41,892 nucleotides of DNA, from the NCBI GenBank assembly GCA_026710875.1, contig JAPOQE010000046.1, positions 1-41,892 on the forward strand, written 5' to 3'. The notes under the pieces were generated by a model, which worked only from the letters and a program-made list of their open reading frames with translations, was not told where the DNA came from and did not search any database. This DNA comes from Gammaproteobacteria bacterium (lineage in GTDB: Bacteria > Pseudomonadota > Gammaproteobacteria > UBA4575). The first letter of the stretch is position 1. The number at the start of each line of letters is the position of its first letter. The position numbers and the translations under genes are program-made. This document shows positions 15,938 through 23,432 of this stretch, piece after piece.

Positions 15938-16855
15938 TTAAGGCTGCTTTTCAGGGTGCAGGAAGATAAAGCTTTTGCCCAGTCGCCCGCCATAGTTGCC
16001 AGCAGAAATCATGCTCAAGCCCGGCGTGTCCACCGAAGCCCTGATGGCCGCCTGAGTAGCATCAATGATGGGCTGCATGCCTTGACCATTCATGATGATT
16101 TCCATTACTGAATGCACCCCTTTCGGGAGTCCTGCCTCGACATCCGGGTTATCCTGCAACAGCGGGCAAAACTTCTCATAGGTGCTGGCAATAGTGAAGT
16201 CATAATTGCTGCCTGCCTTTGAGCCGCTTCCCGCAATTCCCCCCGGGAAGGTCGTGATGACACCGGGCAGGGGCAGTATAGCTTCAACACCCTTTTCCGC
16301 GGCTTCAAGCGCAGAGTCCACACTGTCTCCGAAGAACCACAAATTGCCACCCATCAGGCCGTCTGCATAACCGAGTCGACGATCCATAATGAATTCGCCT
16401 CCCAGGATCGGGATCCACCACATTTTTCTACCAAAGCGTTCGATGCGTCTTTGGTAACCGTTACCGAAGTAGGCTACCTTGCGCCCCATGTGGTAGTAAT
16501 CTTCTGAATCGATCAGGTTAAAGCACGAAGCCGTTGGGCAGGTGAGTACATTCTGGCTGAGACGAACCAGCGCCGAACGCTCCAGTGCCTGGACCCGGTC
16601 CTTTCTGAAACGCGGAATATGCAGTTGTATGATTGCTCCCGGGCGCCCATCTGGCGTGACAAATGCCTCATCTCCGCCAGGCCCTACATAGCGGTCCATG
16701 CCTGCTTCACAGTCACACAGGATCGAACTGGATGCATTTCCAGTTGCAGCATGCACGGCATGGTCCAGCCACTTTCGGTCACGAGCGGTAATCAGGAATT
16801 CGGTATACAGACTCCTGAATGCTTCAGCGTACGTATCATCGATAATTGCTGGCAT
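15938..16855 (-). CDS. fhcD: Formylmethanofuran:tetrahydromethanopterin formyltransferase
   Basis: A 305-residue member of the Ftr/FhcD family, with RKMWWIPILGGEFIMDRRLG, GGNLWFFGDS, ILPLPGVITTFPGGI and SGSKAGSNYDF motifs in the expected order. In methylotrophs FhcD is a subunit of the formyltransferase/hydrolase complex that moves formyl from formyl-H4MPT and releases formate in formaldehyde oxidation. The partners fhcA, fhcB and fhcC are not adjacent, unlike the usual fhcABCD grouping. The ATG is two bases after the cyclo-ligase stop, with AAGGGA as ribosome site, so the two are translationally linked. The family identity is clear. Confidence 0.92.
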   Translation of the reverse strand: MPAIIDDTYAEAFRSLYTEFLITARDRKWLDHAVHAATGNASSSILCDCEAGMDRYVGPGGDEAFVTPDGRPGAIIQLHIPRFRKDRVQALERSALVRLSQNVLTCPTASCFNLIDSEDYYHMGRKVAYFGNGYQRRIERFGRKMWWIPILGGEFIMDRRLGYADGLMGGNLWFFGDSVDSALEAAEKGVEAILPLPGVITTFPGGIAGSGSKAGSNYDFTIASTYEKFCPLLQDNPDVEAGLPKGVHSVMEIIMNGQGMQPIIDATQAAIRASVDTPGLSMISAGNYGGRLGKSFIFLHPEKQP

Positions 16856-16857
16856 GA

Positions 16858-17496
16858 TTAATCCCTTCCGATACCTTCATAAACTGCATCCTCGGTAATC
16901 ACCTTGTCCATGTAAACATCATGCGGGGCTACCAGGACTTCATCAAACAGTTGTGACTCGTAGCACAGTGCAACCAGCGGGCAATCCGGGCGTGCTTTTT
17001 CCAGCAAGCGATCATAATAGCCCTGTCCGTTCCCCATGCGTCCGCCTTTACGGTCAAATCCCACTCCAGGCACCATGATGATATCAAGGTCTTCGGGCTC
17101 CACCTCTTTCTCGGGATTTCCCCACATCTCCTTGGGTGGTTCCAGAATGTTCCACTTGCCTACGATCATTTCTTCAAGGCTTTCCATCCACCAGAGTCCA
17201 AGCTTGTTTTCGCCATGCTCATCTTCGGTGCAATAGGGCACGATAATTTTTTTCTCGCCCTTGGCCACCTCTTCCAGTAGCTGGGGTTTGGTGCGGGTCT
17301 CCGAGCGACAGTCAATGTACCACATCGCAATGTTTGCACGTTGGTATTCAGGCAGGTCGATAAATTTCTGGCAGGCCTGGGCACTGATCTCATCCTTGTC
17401 TTCCTGCGCATTCCGTCGATCATAGGCCTCACGGCGCATCTTGTTTTTGCGCTCCATTACAGCTGCTAGTTCTTCGGGGGATAGTAAAGTGGCCAT
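16858..17496 (-). CDS. 5-formyltetrahydrofolate cyclo-ligase family protein
   Basis: A 212-residue MTHFS/YgfA-family protein: N-terminal KNKMRREAYDRR basic helix, PGVGFDRKGGRMGNGQGYYD signature (about 146-165) and the C-terminal PHDVYMDKVITE. The enzyme class converts 5-formyl-H4F to 5,10-methenyl-H4F with ATP. It is the first gene of the C1 run and is coupled to fhcD, so it may serve C1 flux rather than simple repair of 5-formyl-H4F; action on a methanopterin derivative is a speculative alternative. The ATG at 17496 is preferred over the GTG at 17499 because AGGAG lies five bases upstream of it. Confidence 0.85.
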   Translation of the reverse strand: MATLLSPEELAAVMERKNKMRREAYDRRNAQEDKDEISAQACQKFIDLPEYQRANIAMWYIDCRSETRTKPQLLEEVAKGEKKIIVPYCTEDEHGENKLGLWWMESLEEMIVGKWNILEPPKEMWGNPEKEVEPEDLDIIMVPGVGFDRKGGRMGNGQGYYDRLLEKARPDCPLVALCYESQLFDEVLVAPHDVYMDKVITEDAVYEGIGRD

Positions 17497-17597
17497 CACA
17501 ACTCCTGAGATATAGTTCTAGTTATTTCGGATACATAATTTGCAACTGGCAGGGATTATCCTAAAGGATTTACTGTCTGCCTGACAATTTCGAATTT

Positions 17598-19280
17598 TCA
17601 GTCGGTGGTCGCCCCGTTGGAAGCCGAGCGCACCTGTCGTGCATATTTTGCTAATACGCCTTTCGTATATCGGGGTTTTGGAGGCCGCCACTTCTGTTTT
17701 CTCTGTGCCATCTCTTTTTTCGAAAGCCTGACACTTATTTCGCGCTTATGGGCGTCTATGGTGATTACATCACCGTTTTTCAAAAGCGCAATGGGTCCAC
17801 CCACTGCAGCTTCTGGTGTGATGTGGCCGACCACAAACCCATGACTGCCTCCCGAGAAGCGACCATCCGTAATCAGGGCGACATCTTTGCCCAGCCCCTT
17901 GCCCATAATGGCCGAAGTCGGGGATAGCATCTCACGCATGCCCGGACCCCCTTTGGGTCCTTCATAACGTATTACCACGACATCCCCTTTCTTGACGCCG
18001 CCATCCAGTATCCGTGCCAATGCCTTTTCCTCCGAGGGGAAAACGCGTGCTTTGCCGGTAAAACTCAAGCCCTCTTTCCCAGAGATTTTTGCCACTGCCC
18101 CTTCAGGGGCAAGGTTTCCGTAAAGAATCACGAGATGACTATCCTTTTTGATCGGATCAGCAAAATTGCGCACGATATCCTGGGACTTCGGGTACGACTT
18201 GATGCCGCGCAAATTCTGCCGCAGGGTCTTGCCGGTGACTGTCAGGCAGTCTCCATCCAAAAGCCCCTTGCCCAACAGCATGCGCATGAGGGGCTGGATA
18301 CCGCCTATCTCGATCAGTTCAGACATCATGTACCGGCCACTCGGCCTCAGGTCGGCCAGCACGGGGACCTTCTTGCCAACGCGGGTGAAATCATCAAGGC
18401 TCAGCCGCACGCCAATGGCATGCGCCATCGCCAGCAGGTGCAGCACAGCATTGGTGGAGCCTCCCAATGCAATCACAACAGTGATCGCGTTCAGGAAAGC
18501 CTTCCTTGTCATTATGTCTTTGGGACAGATATTGTTTCTTACCAGGTGCATGACCGCTTTTCCCGCTTCGACGCAATCCAGCAGCTTGTCTTTGGAAATC
18601 GCATTTTGTGCTGAACTGTTCGGCAGGCTCATGCCCAGTGCCTCGATTGCACTCGCCATAGTGTTGGCTGTGTACATTCCACCACAGGAGCCGGCGCCAG
18701 GGATGGCCGAGGACTCAACCTTCTTGAGTTCACGCTCCGACAACTGACGTTTGGCATGCTGCCCCACGGCTTCGAATACCGAGACGACATCGACCTTTGT
18801 ATTTTTGTATTGTCCTGGCTGGATGGTGCCTCCATAGACAAAAATTGATGGTCGATTGAGGCGTGCCATTGCGATCAGACAACCGGGCATGTTTTTGTCG
18901 CAGCCTCCAATAGCAACCACGCCATCGAATCCTTCACACCCCACAACGGTCTCAATGGAGTCTGCGATGACTTCCCGTGACACCAGGGAGTACTTCATTC
19001 CTTCCGTGCCCATGGAAATGCCGTCAGAGACGGTGATCGTGTTGAACACGACAGCCTTGCCTCCCGCCTGATTGGCACCTTTGGCAGCCTCATCAGCAAG
19101 TGTATCGATGTGCATGTTGCAGGGCGTCACCCCGCTCCATGTGGATGCAATGCCGATTTGCTCTTTTGAGAAATCAATATCCCTGAAGCCGACAGCCCGG
19201 AGCATCGCGCGGCTCGGCGCGCGCTCTACGCCATCCACAATAACGGAGGAATAATTTCGTGTTTGTCTGTTTTTGGCCAA
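17598..19280 (-). CDS. ilvD: Dihydroxy-acid dehydratase
   Basis: A 560-residue IlvD with the three conserved cluster cysteines: Cys54 in TPCNMH, Cys127 in [10 protein letters not shown] and one in [13 protein letters not shown] (about 199), plus [15 protein letters not shown] near the C-terminus. It dehydrates dihydroxy-isovalerate and dihydroxy-methylvalerate in valine, leucine and isoleucine synthesis; ilvE is also in the window but on the other strand. The start is an in-frame TTG; no ATG or GTG upstream is in frame, and the next ATG would delete conserved sequence. The spacing pattern suggests a 2Fe-2S type enzyme. It ends 101 bases before the C1 operon begins. Confidence 0.95.
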   Translation of the reverse strand: MAKNRQTRNYSSVIVDGVERAPSRAMLRAVGFRDIDFSKEQIGIASTWSGVTPCNMHIDTLADEAAKGANQAGGKAVVFNTITVSDGISMGTEGMKYSLVSREVIADSIETVVGCEGFDGVVAIGGCDKNMPGCLIAMARLNRPSIFVYGGTIQPGQYKNTKVDVVSVFEAVGQHAKRQLSERELKKVESSAIPGAGSCGGMYTANTMASAIEALGMSLPNSSAQNAISKDKLLDCVEAGKAVMHLVRNNICPKDIMTRKAFLNAITVVIALGGSTNAVLHLLAMAHAIGVRLSLDDFTRVGKKVPVLADLRPSGRYMMSELIEIGGIQPLMRMLLGKGLLDGDCLTVTGKTLRQNLRGIKSYPKSQDIVRNFADPIKKDSHLVILYGNLAPEGAVAKISGKEGLSFTGKARVFPSEEKALARILDGGVKKGDVVVIRYEGPKGGPGMREMLSPTSAIMGKGLGKDVALITDGRFSGGSHGFVVGHITPEAAVGGPIALLKNGDVITIDAHKREISVRLSKKEMAQRKQKWRPPKPRYTKGVLAKYARQVRSASNGATTD

Positions 19281-19302
19281 GCCGGTTACCCACTGTACAA
19301 AG

Positions 19303-19319
19303 CCATCCGGACAGGATGG
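19303..19319 (-). promoter_or_regulatory. Hairpin in ilvD leader
   Basis: CCATCC (19303-19308) pairs with GGATGG (19314-19319) around a 5-base loop, about 23 bases before the ilvD TTG start on the minus-strand message. A tiny upstream frame (ten codons, [10 protein letters not shown], from the ATG just after the candidate promoter) precedes it, but it is not rich in Ile, Leu or Val codons, so classical attenuation is not supported. The hairpin might modulate translation from the weak TTG start. Confidence 0.3.
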
Positions 19320-19391
19320 TATGAAAAGAAGTGCTGTACCACGTGTTCGGTCAGTACTTCAACCCTGCCTGCACGTGATGCATTTTTGTTT

Positions 19392-19421
19392 TTTATAGCG
19401 GTTACGTATCTGGATTGCAAA
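19392..19421 (-). promoter_or_regulatory. Candidate sigma-70 promoter for ilvD
   Basis: On the minus strand, TTTGCA (19421-19416, 4/6 to the -35 consensus) and TATAAA (19397-19392, 5/6 to the -10) are separated by 18 bases. Transcription would begin near 19385, giving a leader of roughly 105 bases. The -35 is embedded in a small inverted repeat TGCAA-AGTT-TTGCA (19416-19429), which could be an operator. This is the clearest promoter in the 206-base spacer between fbpC and ilvD. Confidence 0.45.
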
Positions 19422-19486
19422 GTTTTGCACGAGAATGTGTATCTGAATCTGCTGCTGTGGAAATACTTTCTGGATGAAAATGCTGC

Positions 19487-20560
19487 CTAGGATTGCTTAC
19501 CCCGTGACAGGGCAGGTTCACGCGCAAAGACGACCAGATGTTCCAGGTCGAACTTGATACCGATCGGTTCGCCAATCTGATGGTCATGATGGCTGGAAGC
19601 GTAACACAGCACGAAATTGCCACTCTGGAGGCGCAGCTTGTAAAGAAACTCGGCCCCGCGAAAGCGTTTTTCTTCCACCAGTGCAGTAATCGGGCTGCTG
19701 TCATCATGCGGGATATCATCCGGTCGTACCAGCAAATCCACTTCCTCACCGGAAGCAAAAGAGGGATCCAGGTCCCCCCGAATTTTGCCAAACTCGGTGT
19801 TCAGTGTATGAGCATCCAGTACTTTTGCAGGAATCATGCTGCCGAGCCCGATAAAATCTGCGACAAAACGGGTTTTGGGTCTGTGGTAGATGCTGTAAGC
19901 ACTGTCCCACTGCTCCATCCGGCCCTTCACCATGACACCAATCTCATCGGCCATGGCAAAGGCTTCATTCTGGTCATGGGTTACAAGTACCGCAGTTACA
20001 TTCTCGTGCTTGAGGATCTTTCGCACGCCTGTGGCCACCTGTTCACGCAGATCAGGGTCGAGGTTTGAGAAGGGTTCGTCCAGCAAAAGAATCTCGGGCC
20101 TTGGCGCGAGGGCCCGTGCCAGTGCAACACGCTGCTGCTGCCCGGTAGACAACTGGTGCGGGTATTTGTCTCCCTTGTGTTCCAGTTCTGTCAGTTCAAG
20201 TACCTGGCGGGTACGGGCACGCTTCTCACCGGGATCCAGTGACTTGAGACCGAAGCCTATGTTCTGCTTGACGGTCAGGTGAGGGAACAGCGCAAGGTCC
20301 TGAAACATCATGCTGATATGCCTTTTCTCAGGGGACAAGGTGAACTGTGCCTTGCTGAAAAGCCTGGCATGGACATGAATCTCGCCACTGGATACAGGCT
20401 GAAAGCCGGCAAGCGCTCGAAGCAGTGTAGTTTTTCCGCAGCCGCTAGGCCCCAGAATGGAGGCAATGCAGCCTGGCTCGAGTTGAAAGGAAACGTTTTG
20501 TACGACGTCCTTGTTTTGCAGCTTTATGCCAACGCTGCGTACTTCAAGTCTGGGCGCCAT
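19487..20560 (-). CDS. fbpC: Ferric iron ABC transporter, ATP-binding protein
   Basis: A 357-residue ABC ATPase with Walker A GPSGCGKTT, Q-loop FQDLALFPHLTV, signature LSTGQQQRVALARAL, Walker B ILLLDEP and the switch His in VLVTHDQNEAFAMAD, followed by a C-terminal regulatory TOBE-like domain (about 240-357). It is the energising subunit of the iron importer whose permease and binding protein precede it. I use the ATG at 20560 (APRLEVRSVG): TGGAG lies six bases upstream; an earlier ATG at 20572 is possible. The start overlaps the permease end by 17 bases, indicating coupled translation. Confidence 0.9.
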   Translation of the reverse strand: MAPRLEVRSVGIKLQNKDVVQNVSFQLEPGCIASILGPSGCGKTTLLRALAGFQPVSSGEIHVHARLFSKAQFTLSPEKRHISMMFQDLALFPHLTVKQNIGFGLKSLDPGEKRARTRQVLELTELEHKGDKYPHQLSTGQQQRVALARALAPRPEILLLDEPFSNLDPDLREQVATGVRKILKHENVTAVLVTHDQNEAFAMADEIGVMVKGRMEQWDSAYSIYHRPKTRFVADFIGLGSMIPAKVLDAHTLNTEFGKIRGDLDPSFASGEEVDLLVRPDDIPHDDSSPITALVEEKRFRGAEFLYKLRLQSGNFVLCYASSHHDHQIGEPIGIKFDLEHLVVFAREPALSRGKQS

Positions 20561-22214
20561 GTATGACTCCACTTTGTACTATTGAGCGGTTCAGTATCAG
20601 GATTGGCAAAACACTGATCGCCACGATCAGTAATGCACTGCATGCCGCATCTGCCAGTCGTTCATCCGAGGCAAGCTCGTAGGTACGAACCGCAAGGGTA
20701 TTGAAGTCGAAAGGGCGCAACACAAGCGTTGCAGGAAGCTCTTTCGTGACTTCAACAAATACCAGCAGGGCTGCGGTGAGTATACCGCCTCTGATCATCG
20801 GAAGGTGGATGCTGGCGAATCGCTCGAATGTCTTGCGGCCCAATAGCTGGGCAGCATCGTCAATGCTGCGGTGGATTTTTGCCAGGCTCGCGTCCACCGA
20901 GTTCAGCCCGATTGCCATGAAACGTACCACATGGGCGAAGGCCAGGGATGCCAGGGTACCGGTCAGGATGAGACCAGAGGAAATCTTGAAATGTTGCTGC
21001 AGCCATGCATCAAGTGCGTTATCAAGCCATGCAAAAGGCAACAGTACGCCAACCGCAATGATTACACCGGGCACGGCATAACCCATTGCACTGATGTTCA
21101 CGGTATAGGGAATGGAGAAATGAGTGCCGACACGCTTGCCGTAGGCCAGCACAGTGGCTGCCACGATGATAATCCCGGTGACGATAACAGTAAGTTGCAG
21201 CGTATTGAATATCAGGGTGAAGAAAGAGCTGTCAACGATTTCAGGTGCCGTTTTCATTGCCCACGCACCCAGCTGAACACTTGGAATAATAAAACCAAGG
21301 AAAACCGGGAGACTGCAAATTAAGACTGCTGCAATAGCCTTGATCCCTGTTAACGGGTAACGCCATGATTTTTGCACTTTTGTGGGGTTTTGATGATGAA
21401 CGGCTTTCCTCATGTAACGCTCCGCCAGGATCACGGCAAACACACAAAGCAGCAACAAACTGGCCAGTTGCGTGGCTGCGACACGATCCCCCAGGCCAAA
21501 CCAGGTACGAAGAATCCCGGTGGTGAATGTCGGCACACCAAAATAGTGAACGGTGCCGTAGTCCGCGAGCGTTTCCATCACGACCAGCGTCAACCCCGCA
21601 ACGAGGGCAGGACGTGCCATGGGCAAGATAATCGTGAATAGGGTTCTATAGGACCCGACACCAAACATGTGGCTGGCTTCACGCAGGCTGGAGGACTGCT
21701 CTGAAAATGCGGTTCGCAGAAGCAGGTAAACGTACGGATACAAAACCAGCGAGATCATGATAATGGCACCGGTGATGGAGCGGATTTCAGGGAACCAGTA
21801 GTCCCCGTATTCCCAGCCAAATACGCTGCGCATTGCTGTCTGTACGGGACCCGCAAAATCAAGCATGCCTGTATAGGTATACGCGATGATATACGGGGGA
21901 AAGGCCAGCGGTAAGAGCAAGGTCCAGCTGAAAATCTTACGCCCGGGAAAAGTACAGGCACTGCACAGCCAGGCAGTCGTGATACCGATCAGGGAGGTGC
22001 CGATGCATACGCCTGCTGCCAGTACAAAGGAATTCAAAGCATAGTCGGCAAGAACGGTAGACCAAAGATGTGACCAGATGTCATTGGCAGGTAATGTGAT
22101 CGAGTAGAGTACCGTAACGACAGGGATGCTCAGCAGCAATGCAGCACCCACAGTACAGATCAGCCAGCCCAGATCACTTTTTTGTTGCCGAATTCTCTGG
22201 ATAAAACCCGGCAT
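20544..22214 (-). CDS. fbpB: Ferric iron ABC transporter, double permease
   Basis: A 556-residue integral membrane protein with about twelve hydrophobic segments arranged as two tandem permease units, each ending in an EAA-type loop (REASHMFGVGSYRTLFTIILP and IDDAAQLLGRKTFERFASI). This fused double permease is typical of FbpB/SfuB ferric transporters. It forms the inner-membrane channel for iron delivered by FbpA. The ATG at 22214 is chosen because GAGG lies about 8 bases upstream, while the earlier ATG at 22241 has no ribosome site. It begins 45 bases after the binding-protein stop. Confidence 0.88.
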   Translation of the reverse strand: MPGFIQRIRQQKSDLGWLICTVGAALLLSIPVVTVLYSITLPANDIWSHLWSTVLADYALNSFVLAAGVCIGTSLIGITTAWLCSACTFPGRKIFSWTLLLPLAFPPYIIAYTYTGMLDFAGPVQTAMRSVFGWEYGDYWFPEIRSITGAIIMISLVLYPYVYLLLRTAFSEQSSSLREASHMFGVGSYRTLFTIILPMARPALVAGLTLVVMETLADYGTVHYFGVPTFTTGILRTWFGLGDRVAATQLASLLLLCVFAVILAERYMRKAVHHQNPTKVQKSWRYPLTGIKAIAAVLICSLPVFLGFIIPSVQLGAWAMKTAPEIVDSSFFTLIFNTLQLTVIVTGIIIVAATVLAYGKRVGTHFSIPYTVNISAMGYAVPGVIIAVGVLLPFAWLDNALDAWLQQHFKISSGLILTGTLASLAFAHVVRFMAIGLNSVDASLAKIHRSIDDAAQLLGRKTFERFASIHLPMIRGGILTAALLVFVEVTKELPATLVLRPFDFNTLAVRTYELASDERLADAACSALLIVAISVLPILILNRSIVQSGVIHGAQT

Positions 22215-22259
22215 GACAACTGCCTCGTTTCCTGTACCCATTGCCGTAACTGCCGAAAC

Positions 22260-23288
22260 CTATTTCCACTGCGCGCGGTCCATGATCATCACCGCTTTTG
22301 CATTGAGCTCTCCCAGATGATGGAGGCTCAGCGAATCCGCTTTGAATGTGCCCCAGTTTTCCAGCATTTGGCTGGGCTGAACACCCGCTTTTACCGGGTA
22401 TTCGAAATTGGTTTGCGCATACCAGTGCTGTGCCTTGTCACTTGCCAGGAATTCCAGCAAGGCAATTGCAGATTCCCTGTTTTTTGAAAACCTGGTCACC
22501 GCACCCCCGCTGATATTGACATGTACGCCACGGCCATTCTGATTGGGCCAGAAAATCTTTACTTTTTCCGCGGCAGCCTGCTGTACAGGGTCTTTGGAAG
22601 CCAGCATCTTGCCAAGATAATAGGTGTTGGCAATCGCAAGATCACACTGACCCGCGGCAGCCGCCCTGATCTGGTCGCGGTCGCCCCCTTGTGGCGCACG
22701 GGCAAAATTGTCTACCAGACCTTTTGCCCAGGACAACGTCTCTTTTTCTCCCAGATGAACGAGCAGGGAGGCCACCAGGGATTGGTTGTAGATGTTATCC
22801 GATGAACGAATGCAGATTCTTTTTCTCCAGACTGAATCACTTAGTGCTTCGTAAGTAGTCAGCTCTTTTGGCCTGACACGCTCGATGTTGTACATGATGG
22901 GACGTACCCTGAGAGAAAGTGCATACCAGTAGCCATCAGGGTCGCGGTACTGTTTCGGAATGGAGTCTTTGAGAATTTGTGAGTCCACGGCCTGCAGGAT
23001 TTTTGCCTGCTGAGCCCGGTACAGACGACCTGCGTCGGTGGTGATCAGGACATCGGCAGGGCTGTGCTTGCCTTCACTGATGATACGCTGCAGCAATGCA
23101 TCAGCTTTACCCGTAATCAGGTTGACCTGTGTATCGGTATACTTCTCAAACTCGAGCAGCAGTGGCTTGATCAGGTTTTCCTTTCTGGCCGAGTACACGT
23201 TGACTTCGGCTGCATTGAGCAGTGAGCCGGTCAGACATAGACTGAACGCAAGTGCAAATTGCACTGCATGGAGGTGCGGTGTTTTCAT
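22260..23288 (-). CDS. fbpA: Ferric iron-binding periplasmic protein
   Basis: A 342-residue solute-binding protein with a signal peptide (FALAFSLCLTGSLLNAAE, cleavage probably after LNA near residue 24). VNVYSARKENLIKPLL at the mature N-terminus and the paired tyrosines in IANTYYLGKM are hallmarks of the FbpA/AfuA transferrin-like iron-binding class. It captures Fe3+ in the periplasm and passes it to FbpB. The ATG at 23288 is preferred to one 14 codons earlier because AAAGG lies about 7 bases upstream and the signal peptide then starts normally. It is first in a minus-strand fbpABC operon preceded by a Fur-like site. Confidence 0.92.
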   Translation of the reverse strand: MKTPHLHAVQFALAFSLCLTGSLLNAAEVNVYSARKENLIKPLLLEFEKYTDTQVNLITGKADALLQRIISEGKHSPADVLITTDAGRLYRAQQAKILQAVDSQILKDSIPKQYRDPDGYWYALSLRVRPIMYNIERVRPKELTTYEALSDSVWRKRICIRSSDNIYNQSLVASLLVHLGEKETLSWAKGLVDNFARAPQGGDRDQIRAAAAGQCDLAIANTYYLGKMLASKDPVQQAAAEKVKIFWPNQNGRGVHVNISGGAVTRFSKNRESAIALLEFLASDKAQHWYAQTNFEYPVKAGVQPSQMLENWGTFKADSLSLHHLGELNAKAVMIMDRAQWK

Positions 23289-23328
23289 GCGAGACCTTTG
23301 GGAAATCCGGGGTATTGTATAAGTGTAC

Positions 23329-23357
23329 AATAATAATAGCTATTCTCATTAGCATTT
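23329..23357. promoter_or_regulatory. Candidate Fur box upstream of fbpABC
   Basis: The segment 23329-23347 matches the 19-base consensus Fur box at 13 positions by my count, and a second register starting at 23335 matches at 12, giving overlapping NATAAT-type hexamers. It lies 41-70 bases upstream of the fbpA ATG in the divergent spacer with glnE, next to a TATACA-like -10 on the minus strand. Iron-replete repression of fbpABC by Fur is the expected behaviour. Whether it also touches glnE transcription is unknown. Confidence 0.5.
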
Positions 23358-23432
23358 AGAATACCAAAAATCTCGGGCTACGACACAGGATTACGTCTTT
23401 TTCACCAGGACTTTCGTATATATTTTATAACC

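Noticed and set aside
15835-15969. Small plus-strand frame of about 44 codons across the fhcD-sga spacer
   Set aside because: It has no ribosome site, runs antisense into fhcD, and its sequence is explained by the inverted repeats.
18148-18747. 199-residue plus-strand open frame opposite ilvD
   Set aside because: Antisense to ilvD, with no recognisable motif; ilvD is certain.
19302-19397. Leader-peptide attenuator for ilvD
   Set aside because: The only short upstream frame (ten codons) is not enriched in branched-chain codons and there is no terminator-antiterminator pair with a U-run.
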